Shown piece after piece: positions 19,189 through 27,836 of a stretch of 64,000 nt of DNA (positions are counted from its first letter, which is position 1; each line of letters starts with the position of its first letter). The notes under the pieces are model-generated. The model had not been told where the DNA came from, did no database searches, and was given only the letters and a program-made list of their open reading frames with translations. Made by a program: the position numbers and the translations under genes. The stretch lies in contig NZ_JMIR01000003.1 in the NCBI RefSeq assembly GCF_000714935.1, positions 182,076 through 246,075 of the forward strand, written 5' to 3'. The DNA comes from Tumebacillus flagellatus. Lineage in GTDB: Bacteria > Bacillota > Bacilli > Tumebacillales > Tumebacillaceae.

Positions 19189-19217
19189 ATTATAACAATC
19201 ACGAACGTTTTTGTACA
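19189..19217 (-). promoter_or_regulatory. Candidate SigA promoter of receptor/peptide operon
   Basis: On the minus strand TGTACA (19217-19212) and a perfect TATAAT (19194-19189) are 17 nt apart, about 45 nt before the TTG start of the receptor. The -35 is imperfect, as expected for a regulated promoter. Confidence 0.5.
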
Positions 19218-19283
19218 TATATTCAGTCAAATTCAATTTGTATGCTTTTCATGAATTATACTGAAGAGCAATTTATGGTTATT

Positions 19284-19321
19284 AAAAAAGAACCGAGCCT
19301 GCGGAGGCCCGGTTCTTTTTT
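19284..19321 (-). terminator. Intrinsic terminator downstream of oppA-like gene
   Basis: AGAACCGAGCC and GGCCCGGTTCT arms (one mismatch) are flanked by A-runs and T-runs. It ends the peptide-binding protein transcript, so the receptor at 17812-19146 is transcribed separately. Confidence 0.75.
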
Positions 19322-19339
19322 GACTTTGACGAAAGAAAC

Positions 19340-20983
19340 TTAGTTCTTGCCTTCGACGTAGACGTGCTTGAGGTCGTAGGTCGGAGCGGAGACGTTGTTC
19401 TGCCAGCCCTTGACGTAGCCCTTGAGCACCATCGGAGTCGCGCGGAAGTAGACCGGTCCGACGACCATGTCTTGCATGAGCAGCTTCTCTGCGTCGTAGA
19501 GGTACTGCATGCGTTTCTTCGCGTCCGGTTCGTTGTTGGCGTTCTTGATGAGCTCGTCGTATTTCGGGTTTTTGTACACGACGTCGTTAAACGGCGAGTC
19601 GGACGTGTACATGTCGAGGAAGGTCATCGGATCGTTGTAGTCCGCGCCCCACAGCGACATGACGAGGTCGTAGTCGTGATTATGCTGGCGTTGGAAACGC
19701 AGCTTCGACGGTACGGATTCGATCTGAACGTCGATGCCGAGGTTTTGACGCCATTGTTCCTTGAGGAACTCCGAGGATTTCTTGGCGGTGTCGGAGTCGT
19801 CGGAGAGCAGCTTCAACGCCGGGAACGAGCTCAGGCCGGCTTCTTTGAGACCTTCTGCGAGCAGGTCTTTGGCTTTTGCTTTGTTCTCGTCACGCTTGAC
19901 GACGTCGCCGTTGTCCTTGCGGAAGTCGCCGCCGTTGCCGTCGGAAACGCCGGTCGGGACGAAGCCTTGAGCCGGTTGCGAGCCGTTGGCGAGGATGACG
20001 TCAACGTATTGCTTTGCGTCAATCGCGAAGGTGAGCGCTTGGCGAACTTTGACGTTGGCGAGCGCTTTGTTTTGTTCGTTGAACTGGATGTACGCGTTGG
20101 TGAGTTCCGGGACGACGGAGTATTCCGGCTTGTCCTTGTAGCGCTCGACTTGGTCGCGGACGATGGTGAAGCGGTCGAGTTGGCCGGATTCGTAGAGGTT
20201 CTCCGCAGCGGAAGAGTCCTTGATGATCTGCCAGGTCGCGGACGCGAGCTTCACATTGTCTTTGTCCCAGTAGTTTTCGTTCTTCTCGATCTTGATGTCT
20301 TGCTCGTGGTTCCATTCCACAACTTTGAACGGACCGTTGTAGAGCACTTTGTCGGCGTCGCTGCCGTACTTGTCGCCTTGCTTCTCCACGAAGTCCTTCT
20401 TCTGCGGGAAGAAGATCGGGAACGCGGTTTGCGCCAAGAAGTACGGGCGCGGGGACGCGAGGGTGACTTCGAGCGTTTTGTCGTCCTTCGCATGAACGGC
20501 CACTTGGTCGACAGAGCCCTTGCCGGAGTTATACTCGGCGCCGCCCTTGATCCATGCGACCATGAAGGAGTACTGTGCAGCCGTCTTCGGGTCGAGGGTG
20601 CGCTTCCATGCGTATTCGAAGTCTTGCGCGGTGACGTTGGAGCCGTCCGACCACTTCGCGTCGTCGCGCAGGTGGAAGGTGTAGGTCAAGCCGTCTGCGG
20701 AGATGTCCCAGGACTTCGCGACGCCCGGTTGCGCTTTGCCGTCCTTGTCGATGCGGGTCAAGCCTTCGCCGACGTTGCCGATGACGAGGTTGGAGTTGGA
20801 GTCCGTGGTTTTGGAGCTGTCCAGCGTGGACGGTTCGCCTGCGATCGCGAGGTTGATTTCCTGCGCGTCGTTGGAGCTGCTCGACTTGCTGTCAGAGGAG
20901 TTATCAGAACCGCAGCCGACGAGCGCTACCGTGGAGAACATGGTCACAGCGATGCCGATGCCCAGCCATTTGTTTGCTTTCAT
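19340..20983 (-). CDS. oppA: Oligopeptide ABC transporter substrate-binding lipoprotein (OppA family)
   Basis: The 547-residue protein has a lipoprotein signal (lipobox VALVGC, Cys at about 24) and a Ser/Asp-rich linker. The rest is a full-length SBP_bac_5 domain (EPSTLDSSKTTDSNS, AKSWDISADGLTYTFHLRDD, VRQALTFAIDAKQYVDVIL). OppA-type proteins capture short peptides outside the membrane for import. No permease or ATPase genes are next to it, so it must share a transporter encoded elsewhere. Its position beside a receptor/propeptide pair suggests it could serve signal uptake. CAGGAGGG precedes the ATG. Confidence 0.92.
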   Translation of the reverse strand: MKANKWLGIGIAVTMFSTVALVGCGSDNSSDSKSSSSNDAQEINLAIAGEPSTLDSSKTTDSNSNLVIGNVGEGLTRIDKDGKAQPGVAKSWDISADGLTYTFHLRDDAKWSDGSNVTAQDFEYAWKRTLDPKTAAQYSFMVAWIKGGAEYNSGKGSVDQVAVHAKDDKTLEVTLASPRPYFLAQTAFPIFFPQKKDFVEKQGDKYGSDADKVLYNGPFKVVEWNHEQDIKIEKNENYWDKDNVKLASATWQIIKDSSAAENLYESGQLDRFTIVRDQVERYKDKPEYSVVPELTNAYIQFNEQNKALANVKVRQALTFAIDAKQYVDVILANGSQPAQGFVPTGVSDGNGGDFRKDNGDVVKRDENKAKAKDLLAEGLKEAGLSSFPALKLLSDDSDTAKKSSEFLKEQWRQNLGIDVQIESVPSKLRFQRQHNHDYDLVMSLWGADYNDPMTFLDMYTSDSPFNDVVYKNPKYDELIKNANNEPDAKKRMQYLYDAEKLLMQDMVVGPVYFRATPMVLKGYVKGWQNNVSAPTYDLKHVYVEGKN

Positions 20984-21223
20984 AAGTTATCCCTCCTGAA
21001 GTGGGTAAAGTGCGTTGAAGTGTTGTGTTGTTGTGTTACAGACAGATGACGGTTGTTTCAAGATTCGGATGGGTTGAATATATCAAGTATTTTGAGGGTA
21101 TACAATATGTTAGGGAAAAGTAAATATGTTTAGGGTATTTGGAATATTGGCGGTTGTTTGGTCAGTTTTTCAATTACGGTGAAGGTTGTATTAGAAATAG
21201 AAGTAAGCGGTTACACGACGATG

Positions 21224-21261
21224 TAAAAAAGCCTCGGTGCGCAGAATGCGGGCACCGAGGC
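21224..21261 (-). terminator. Intrinsic terminator downstream of racemase
   Basis: GCCTCGGTGC and GCACCGAGGC form a perfect 10-bp stem, followed on the minus strand by six T residues. Confidence 0.8.
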
Positions 21262-21274
21262 TGATTCGTTTTTT

Positions 21275-21976
21275 TCAAACCCTTGCTTTCTCAAGCGCCA
21301 ATTCGACGGCCCGCTTGGCATGGAGGTACGTGGAATCAAACAGCGGCACCCGCGCATGTTGGTCTTGCACCAACAGCGTGATCTCCGTGCAGCCCAAGAT
21401 GAGCCCTTGCGCCCCGCGCTCCGTCAAGTCGTTCATGATCGCTTGGTACTGCTCACGGGACGTGTCCTTCACGACGCCCTGGCACAGCTCGTCAAAAATC
21501 ACCGCGTTCACGACCGACTTCTGCTCTTCCTCCGGCACCAGCAGCTCGATCCCGTTCTCGGCCATGCGCTCGCGGTAAAACGGCATCGACATCGTGTAGT
21601 TCGTGCCGAGCAGTCCGACTTTGCTCATCCCCTGCGCACGAATCGCTTCTGCCGTGACGTCGATGATGTTGAGCAGCGGGATCGAAACCGCCGCTTGCAC
21701 TTCATCGGCGATCTTGTGCATCGTGTTGGTGCAGATCAGCAGCAGGTCCGCGCCCCCGGCTTGCAAGGAGCGGGCCGCCTCGCTCAGGATAGAGGCTGCC
21801 TTCGCCCAATCTCCAGCTCGTTGGCAAGCGGCGATCTCTTCGAAGTTCACGCTGTAGAGGAGCACGTTCGCCGAGTGCAGCCCGCCGAACTCGTCGCGCA
21901 CCAGTTCGTTGATGTGTTTGTAGTACAGCGCCGTGGATTCCCAACTCATGCCGCCTAAAAGCCCGATTGTTTTCAT
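21275..21976 (-). CDS. Aspartate/glutamate racemase family protein
   Basis: The 233-residue protein belongs to the Asp/Glu racemase superfamily. It opens with KTIGLLGGMSWESTALYY and carries the two catalytic cysteines in LLICTNTMHK (about residue 83) and LILGCTEITLL (about 195). These enzymes interconvert L- and D-amino acids by a two-base cofactor-free mechanism; the YgeA-like sequence suggests broad-specificity amino acid racemase. GGAGGAGACG precedes the ATG. It diverges from a MocR regulator across a shared inverted repeat, which suggests control by that regulator. Confidence 0.88.
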   Translation of the reverse strand: MKTIGLLGGMSWESTALYYKHINELVRDEFGGLHSANVLLYSVNFEEIAACQRAGDWAKAASILSEAARSLQAGGADLLLICTNTMHKIADEVQAAVSIPLLNIIDVTAEAIRAQGMSKVGLLGTNYTMSMPFYRERMAENGIELLVPEEEQKSVVNAVIFDELCQGVVKDTSREQYQAIMNDLTERGAQGLILGCTEITLLVQDQHARVPLFDSTYLHAKRAVELALEKARV

Positions 21977-22034
21977 GTCGTCTCCTCCAGTTTCAAATGG
22001 TTGCTTTCACGATAACGGAGAATTCTCAGGACCA

Positions 22035-22112
22035 AAAGAGCCAATTCACGAGAAAAAAGCAACCAGTCGCCCGGGTGGCAGTGGTTGATTTTTTTCAATG
22101 AATTGGCTCTTT
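22035..22112. promoter_or_regulatory. Perfect 14-bp inverted repeat, candidate MocR operator
   Basis: AAAGAGCCAATTCA (22035-22048) and TGAATTGGCTCTTT (22099-22112) are exact reverse complements 50 nt apart, between a divergent racemase gene and a MocR-type regulator gene. A second short dyad (AACCAGT, AGTGGTT) with a GC-rich centre lies inside. No T-run follows, so it is not a terminator. It is a good candidate for a two-site operator that loops or for two oriented half-operators. Confidence 0.5.
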
Positions 22113-22176
22113 CTCTGTGCGGGAGGAAGACTTATAGTAAGGGGAAATAGAAATGTCAGGTCGGTGAGGTACTGCT

Positions 22177-23604
22177 ATGTCGCGCAAAACACTTTACCAA
22201 CAGGTGTATCACAAACTTCGCTATCTGATTCTGAGCGGCGAGTGGACGATGGGAAGCGCGCTTCCTTCGGAGCGCAGTTTGTCGTCCGAGTGGAACGTGT
22301 CGCGCAATACGATTGTACGGGCGTTTGTGGAATTGGAAGACGAGGGGCTGGTCTACAGCAAAGTGGGCAGCGGGCGCTTCGTGCAGCCGCTGCCGCCGGT
22401 CGACGCGCTGACGCCGTTTTGCTGGAAAGACCGGTTGCGGCAGGAGTCGACGGCGAAACCCTCGCATCTCACCGAGTGGAGCCGGATGTATAGCTCGAAC
22501 TCGTTGATCAACTTTGCGTTTGGCGAGGGCGGCAACCATACGCTGCTCGCTTCCGACTTTGTCCAGCATGCGAGCGTGCAGCGGATCTTCACGCAGGCGT
22601 TGGCGCACTATCTCCTGCCGATCGAGGGGCATCCGGAGTTGCGGGAGTGGATCGTGTCGTGGATGGGCCTGGAGCAAGTGCCCTCCGCCGAGCATGTGAT
22701 CATGACGTCGGGTTCGCAAGAAGCGCTCTATCTGACGGCGTCGATCCTCGCGAAGCCGGGCGATGCCGTGGCGGTGGAGATGCCGACGTTCTTCGGCGCG
22801 TTGCATGTGTTTCAGTCGCTCGGACTGCGCATCATCCCGATTCCCATGGACGGCGACGGGATGCGGGTCGATGTGTTGGAAGGCGTGCTGGCTCGCTACC
22901 GGCCGCGGTTTCTGTACACGGTTCCGACGTATCACAACCCGACGGGGCTGACGCTGTCCTTGCCCCGCCGCAAGCAGTTGCTGGCGTTGAGTGAGCGGTA
23001 CAACCTGCCGATCGTGGAGGACGACGCGTACCGGCATCTGCACTTCGAGGAAGAGCCGCCGCCGACGCTGAAGTCGCTCGACACGCAAGGGAATGTCATC
23101 TATATCAATACGTTTTCGAAGACGCTCTCGCCGGGTCTTCGGCTCGGGTGGGTGTCGGCGAGCAAACCGTTTCTCCAGCAGATCGTGCGCCGCAAAGAGC
23201 TGATGGCGACGACGAACACGTTTGCGCAGTTGATGTTGCTGGCTTACTTGCAGGACGGGGATTGGGGGCAACATCTGGAGAAGTCGCGCCAGAACTACCG
23301 CTCGCAAGCGGAGGTGATGGGGCGCTATCTGCAGGAGTTCACCCCGCACGGGATTTCGTTCACGCCGCCGCGCGGAGGGTTTTATTATTGGGTCGCGCTG
23401 CCGGAAGGGATGCGGCCGCAGGAAATCTTGGAGGCGTCAATTGCAAACGGGGTGCTGTTTGCGACGGGGGATATGTTTCTGAGCCGCGAGACCGATCAGC
23501 CGTTTATTCGGCTGAGTTACAGCCATGAGCCGATTGAGCGGGTTGAGGAAGGGATGCAGAGGTTGGGGGAGGTTTTGGCTTTGGGGAGAGAGCAGCGGGG
23601 GTGA
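22177..23604 (+). CDS. MocR/PdxR-family transcriptional regulator with aminotransferase domain
   Basis: The 475-residue protein fuses an N-terminal GntR winged helix (about 1-75; YQQVYHKLRYLILSGEW, LPSERSLSSEWNVSRNTI) to a full-length fold-type I aminotransferase domain (about 110-465). The PLP lysine lies in NTFSKTLSPGLRLGW (about residue 315), with PTYHNPTG and DDAYRHLHFE as cofactor-binding motifs. MocR proteins sense PLP or amino acids and usually control an adjacent divergent gene. Here that gene is the amino acid racemase, so regulation of amino acid metabolism is likely. No strong terminator is visible right after the stop. Confidence 0.92.
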   Translation: MSRKTLYQQVYHKLRYLILSGEWTMGSALPSERSLSSEWNVSRNTIVRAFVELEDEGLVYSKVGSGRFVQPLPPVDALTPFCWKDRLRQESTAKPSHLTEWSRMYSSNSLINFAFGEGGNHTLLASDFVQHASVQRIFTQALAHYLLPIEGHPELREWIVSWMGLEQVPSAEHVIMTSGSQEALYLTASILAKPGDAVAVEMPTFFGALHVFQSLGLRIIPIPMDGDGMRVDVLEGVLARYRPRFLYTVPTYHNPTGLTLSLPRRKQLLALSERYNLPIVEDDAYRHLHFEEEPPPTLKSLDTQGNVIYINTFSKTLSPGLRLGWVSASKPFLQQIVRRKELMATTNTFAQLMLLAYLQDGDWGQHLEKSRQNYRSQAEVMGRYLQEFTPHGISFTPPRGGFYYWVALPEGMRPQEILEASIANGVLFATGDMFLSRETDQPFIRLSYSHEPIERVEEGMQRLGEVLALGREQRG

Positions 23605-23625
23605 GGGTCGGGTAGGAGCCTGTGC

Positions 23626-23757
23626 CTAGCCCTCCTCCTTCATGGAGTCCGGGATCGCGTCGACGGGCCTTGATTTGTAGTAGGCGAAGAGGTCGATGGC
23701 GAAGCAGAGAATGGCAAATGTTGCGAGGGTGAGGATTTGCAGGTCGGTTAGGGTCAC
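23626..23757 (-). CDS. Small single-pass membrane protein, possibly toxin-like
   Basis: A 43-codon frame from GTG 23757, preceded by GAGAGAGGT, encodes VTLTDLQILTLATF, a hydrophobic helix, then LFAYYKSRP and an acidic tail ending MKEEG. The frame is also open upstream to an ATG at 23832, giving 68 residues, but the ribosome binding site supports the shorter form. Length and layout recall TxpA/Fst-like holin-type toxins of type I systems. No antisense RNA can be shown here. It could equally be an ordinary small membrane protein or a spurious frame. Confidence 0.4.
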   Translation of the reverse strand: MTLTDLQILTLATFAILCFAIDLFAYYKSRPVDAIPDSMKEEG

Positions 23758-23854
23758 GGTGTGTACCTCTCTCGTTGGGTGTCCGGTGCTGGTTGGTAAT
23801 TTAATGGTAAGTGTTTTGGGCGTTTTGGTCAATATTTACTATATAAAAACGGAG

Positions 23855-23892
23855 AAAAGGCAGATGACCCGGGGGTCGTCTGCCTTTTTGGG
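23855..23892. terminator. Bidirectional intrinsic terminator
   Basis: AAAAGGCAGATGACCC and GGGTCGTCTGCCTTTT form a long stem with one mismatch, A-run before and T-run after. It ends the McrC-like gene on the minus strand. Confidence 0.8.
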
Positions 23893-23902
23893 TTGGGTAA
23901 CT

Positions 23903-26341
23903 TCATTCTGTTGTTTCAAGGGGAATCACATCGATCCGCAGGACTTCGGTGGCTTCGTCGATGTACGTGTTGTTGAGTTTGACGGCAAGGTCGCCTTGGC
24001 GTCGTTTCTCACGCCATTCTTGGAGTTCGGCGGGAGATTCGAGGCGGAGTTCTTCCAGAGTTGTCGCTCGTTGAAGTAGATAGTCTGTTGTCAGGAGGCA
24101 AGAGCGGACACTGGAGCGGTCGGATGCGATGGGCGGATGGAGTTGCTTCCATTCTTCGATCTCGAAGCGGACGTAGAGCTTGTCTTTTTTCTTCGGATCG
24201 GAAGGTATTTCCGTGATATCGCTTCGCTTGACCACATTCCATTCGCGGATGCGACCGATCCAGTGGATGCCGTTGTCGGATTTGAATTTTTTCTTTGAGA
24301 AATGGATGCCGATCCACTTCAAACTGCCGATTGCGTCCTGCTTCTTCAACTTGCTGAGCTGGATGTGGTAGAAACGATGATCTCTGTTGATTTCCCATTG
24401 CTCGCGAGTCCTCAAAGCACCGATGAGGACGTTTTTCGGGGTCAGTTTTTCTTGGAAGTATTCAGCGGTTCCTCGGGTTGGCGTCGCTCGTTCGTGTGCT
24501 TTTTCCGGCGAGTCTTGAATCAGTTCTTGTAAAAGCGTCTCGACCAACTCCGTCGATCCAGGGAGAAAAGGGAGTGCGCCCACGTTCACTTTTTTGATGC
24601 TTTTATAGAAGTGATGCTCGCGGAACTTGTCCTCGTCGTGGTACGGGAACAGGACGTACGCGCCGAACATTTGCCGCTCGTACGTGCCGTCGTCGCGGGA
24701 TTCTTGCACGATGGCGTCGCGGTATCGGTGCATGGTGTTGATATCGTCCTCTTCTGGACCCAGCGAAACAGGGTTGATGCGGTACTTCGCGTCAAAAACG
24801 TATCTGTATTCCCGTTTGGTTCTTTCCCGTCGGGAGGCTTGCTTTTGGATGGTGAGCACGTTGTCCGGTTGTTGTGCCAAGGTCGGGACATTTCTGAACG
24901 GCGTGTTGTATTGCAGAGAGAACTCCTCACCCGTTCGGCGGTCGCGAAAGCGGGATTTCGCTTGGCGGGACTTGTCCAGATAAACGGAGAGTGATCCGTG
25001 TTGGACACGCACGATGTCTTGGGAGAGCAGGTCGTAGTGCTTCTTGAACAAGCTGTGGAGCTTGAGGAAGCACCAGTATTCGTAGAGTTGCGCCACGTCT
25101 TTCAGCGAGAGACGGAAGAGATCGCCTTGGAGAGAAAGACCTTTTTGTAAGAACAGGTAGTCTCGGTAGACATCTCGATATCCCGGTGCCATTTGCAAAA
25201 CCAGCGTGAGCGACATCTGCCGCATCTCCCCCACCCCTTGCAGGAAATCGAGACGCAACAAGCGTTCAAGGTGTGTCTGCATGCGGTCGATCATGCGGAG
25301 CCAGTCGGAGGTGACGGCATCGGCGCGGGTTCTTTTTTGCGGCTTGTGGGTGTCGGAGATGCGTTTGCGCATGTCTTTGAGCTTGGCTTGAATGCGGCAG
25401 AGCGCCCAGCGAACGAATCGGTTTTCTGCCGTGTCGTAGTCGATGCGACGCTTGGTTTCCAGCAGTTTCACGGGCTGGTAGCGGGTGCCGTTGATCGAGA
25501 GGATGCCGTGGTTTGGATCATGTGCCAGCAAATGCGGACGTTTTTGCAGATAACGGTGGTTCTCTCGTCCGGCGCGTTTGACTTTATCGGCGAGGACCTC
25601 GCGACGTTCCTGTTGCAAACGGTGGTGCGGTGCATTTTGGATGCGTTCCACCGAGCGGACGAGATGATCGAAGATCCCGCGCAAGATGGAAAAAAACTCC
25701 GAGTACGTCTGCGGCTGGTTGGTTTGCGCGGTGCCGGTCGTCTGGTAGGTGGTACGCAGAAAGTCAAACGCGAGGTTGTAGACCTGCGCGTTAACGTCGT
25801 GGAGGATGTTTTGGTAGTCCTCTTTGTAGTCGATCTTGGAGGGGAAGATCTCCAAACGGACTTGGAGCAGCGGTCGTCCGTGTTCGCGAATTTCGAAGTC
25901 TGTGTAGCCGACTTCGTTTTTGAAATTGAGGATGCCGGTGAGCAAGCCTTTGCCTGTGCCGATGGGTTTGACGGCTTCGCGAAGCAGGGCGTTTTCGTGG
26001 TGGAACTGAAGCTCGCGGTCTGCGTCGCGGGCTTGGATGATGACTTCGTAATTCTGCTGTTCGTAGAAGCAGGGGTAGTGGCGGTTGTGGAGGGTGAAGT
26101 CGATCAGTTTTTGCTCCACGGGGGAGAACGATTTGAGTTCTTGTAGTTGCAAAGACTTGTCCACGAGTTCGACTTGTAAGGTAGCGTTCACCCACTCATC
26201 GCCGTCACGATGCAGATGCAACGCTTCGGCGGTTGGGTGGAAGGGCTTGCCTTTGATGTAGAGATCGAAGCGGTCGGTTCGCACCCAAAGGAGTTCCACG
26301 CTGTTGTTAGGAGAGCCAGAACGAGGTGAATCCATCCTCAT
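23903..26341 (-). CDS. McrC-like protein: DUF2357 domain plus PD-(D/E)XK nuclease
   Basis: This 812-residue protein pairs with the McrB-like GTPase upstream; its start overlaps that gene by 35 nt (CCGGAGG before the ATG). Residues about 100-330 resemble the DUF2357 region of McrC-type proteins. A nuclease core is visible as YRYVFDAKYRIN (D and K, about residues 510-522). The C-terminal 150 residues (VLIGALRTREQWE, IHWIGRIREWN, LYVRFEIEEWKQL) may recognise DNA or bases. In McrBC systems this subunit cleaves modified DNA when the McrB ring translocates. The gene is GC-richer than mcrB, unlike a uniformly acquired operon. Confidence 0.75.
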   Translation of the reverse strand: MRMDSPRSGSPNNSVELLWVRTDRFDLYIKGKPFHPTAEALHLHRDGDEWVNATLQVELVDKSLQLQELKSFSPVEQKLIDFTLHNRHYPCFYEQQNYEVIIQARDADRELQFHHENALLREAVKPIGTGKGLLTGILNFKNEVGYTDFEIREHGRPLLQVRLEIFPSKIDYKEDYQNILHDVNAQVYNLAFDFLRTTYQTTGTAQTNQPQTYSEFFSILRGIFDHLVRSVERIQNAPHHRLQQERREVLADKVKRAGRENHRYLQKRPHLLAHDPNHGILSINGTRYQPVKLLETKRRIDYDTAENRFVRWALCRIQAKLKDMRKRISDTHKPQKRTRADAVTSDWLRMIDRMQTHLERLLRLDFLQGVGEMRQMSLTLVLQMAPGYRDVYRDYLFLQKGLSLQGDLFRLSLKDVAQLYEYWCFLKLHSLFKKHYDLLSQDIVRVQHGSLSVYLDKSRQAKSRFRDRRTGEEFSLQYNTPFRNVPTLAQQPDNVLTIQKQASRRERTKREYRYVFDAKYRINPVSLGPEEDDINTMHRYRDAIVQESRDDGTYERQMFGAYVLFPYHDEDKFREHHFYKSIKKVNVGALPFLPGSTELVETLLQELIQDSPEKAHERATPTRGTAEYFQEKLTPKNVLIGALRTREQWEINRDHRFYHIQLSKLKKQDAIGSLKWIGIHFSKKKFKSDNGIHWIGRIREWNVVKRSDITEIPSDPKKKDKLYVRFEIEEWKQLHPPIASDRSSVRSCLLTTDYLLQRATTLEELRLESPAELQEWREKRRQGDLAVKLNNTYIDEATEVLRIDVIPLETTE

Positions 26342-27836
26342 CGAACCTCCGGAGCATAAATGCTATTTTCTTGGCACTTGCCACATATCGAAAATGATTC
26401 GACCATTCATCTTCTGACATCTTTGCTGGTTTGAAGATAAACTTATTCAGTTTCGAAGACGGGTTGTCTAGGTCTCCAAGATCAATGCTTTTTTTCGCAG
26501 CGAATAATAGAAGGTCGATCAATGTCTGTTTCACGTTCGTACTACTCCCTTGAACTCGAGGTAATATTTTTTGACAAAGTTGCATGTCAAAGGCAACAGT
26601 GTCCGAAAGAATTTTAAATCGATCATTATATGTCATGTAAAAACAAACTGCATCCCGCACTCGATAACCAATGTGAGACTGGATGGGTTCGAGGTATTTG
26701 TTTATCTGTTGAAGCCTACTTGATACTTCTTGGATCAAAGTGGTGTGATCTTCCACGTCTTTTAATGTAAGATAATCACTTCGGAGAAATGAATGGTCAA
26801 CTTCAATTGGATGCGGACTTTGCAACGTATCGTCAAGAAAATTCAGGTCTTCTAGATTAATGTAATTGAATTCAATTGTATTGGCACGGTCTAATACCTT
26901 TTTGCTAAAAGGATGCGTCGTCTCGTCCATATTTACTGTACCAATGAAATAAACATTTTCCGGTATATGAAGTTCCCCGTAAGTCTCTCGATCCTCTTGT
27001 GACATAGACATCTCTGACACAACAGTGTGAGTCGTTATTCGCGATTTACCTTCGTCCTTCCACTCTTGCGTTTCAATTATGCTTAGCAAATCACTGAAAT
27101 AGTGTTCGACACGCGCTAGATTCATTTCATCAAGACAAATGAAATAAGGCTTGTAGCTATTCGAAGGTTTGATTGCCTCATACAAAACTTTTGTGATTGT
27201 ACCCGGCTGAAACTTACCTGATAGGTCAGTATACCCAATCAAATCGGAAGGATCGTTCCAGTCAGGACGAACAGGGATGAGATTGAATTGTCCATTGGCC
27301 TTTGTAGCGCCTAAGGCCTCCGCAAAGAGTTTAACAAGCTTTGTTTTACCTGTACCTGAGATTCCTGCAAGGATTACAAAGGGTTTTGTTTTTAATGATA
27401 AATAGAAGTTTCCGATTGTATGTTTGGGAAAGGAATAGCCTTGGGAACGGATAAAAGATTGTATGTTTTCCACTAATGACTTTACATCCTCATCCATAAT
27501 TCTAAGGACCAATTGCTTTACCTCCACCAACTTATTCATCCTCAATAACTCAGGACTATTGCTTAGGACTTTCTTCCCCAACGATGTTATCCATAAAGTA
27601 CCTTTACCATCGCCATCAAGTAACCCTTTTTGTGCTAACTCAGTACGAACCCAGAGTACGTCCGTCTCAAGTTTCGATTTACCACTTTGATTTTTCTCGT
27701 ATCGTTCATCTTTTGTCAGTTTGTACTCACCGGCTATTGCATCATATACTTCCGTAATGCTATGAGTCGTTTCATCTTCCAAAACCTTCAGAAATGGTAA
27801 AGGAAGATCATTTCTTTTATACTTGGGATTTCCCAT
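26307..27836 (-). CDS. McrB-like AAA+ GTPase with Mrr_N-type winged helix
   Basis: The ATG at 27836 (GGGGTGAA upstream) is preferred over the GTG at 27845. The 509-residue protein begins with an Mrr_N-like winged-helix domain (LPLPFLKVLEDE, LWVRTELAQKGLLDGDGKGT; about 10-95). An AAA+ McrB domain follows: Walker A GISGTGKTKLV (about 157-167), Walker B FICLDEMNLARVEHYF, and the McrB-specific IGTVNMDETTHPFS. McrB hydrolyses GTP and drives the McrC nuclease at modified sites. The Mrr_N module probably replaces the usual base-recognition domain. AT-rich composition begins here and continues through the Dnd genes, which suggests acquired DNA. Confidence 0.88.
   Translation of the reverse strand: MGNPKYKRNDLPLPFLKVLEDETTHSITEVYDAIAGEYKLTKDERYEKNQSGKSKLETDVLWVRTELAQKGLLDGDGKGTLWITSLGKKVLSNSPELLRMNKLVEVKQLVLRIMDEDVKSLVENIQSFIRSQGYSFPKHTIGNFYLSLKTKPFVILAGISGTGKTKLVKLFAEALGATKANGQFNLIPVRPDWNDPSDLIGYTDLSGKFQPGTITKVLYEAIKPSNSYKPYFICLDEMNLARVEHYFSDLLSIIETQEWKDEGKSRITTHTVVSEMSMSQEDRETYGELHIPENVYFIGTVNMDETTHPFSKKVLDRANTIEFNYINLEDLNFLDDTLQSPHPIEVDHSFLRSDYLTLKDVEDHTTLIQEVSSRLQQINKYLEPIQSHIGYRVRDAVCFYMTYNDRFKILSDTVAFDMQLCQKILPRVQGSSTNVKQTLIDLLLFAAKKSIDLGDLDNPSSKLNKFIFKPAKMSEDEWSNHFRYVASAKKIAFMLRRFDEDGFTSFWLS

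Noticed and set aside
22051..22096. Hairpin-like sequence between racemase and MocR gene, considered as a terminator
   Set aside because: The stem is imperfect and lies in the shared upstream region of two divergent genes, where a terminator has no gene to serve.
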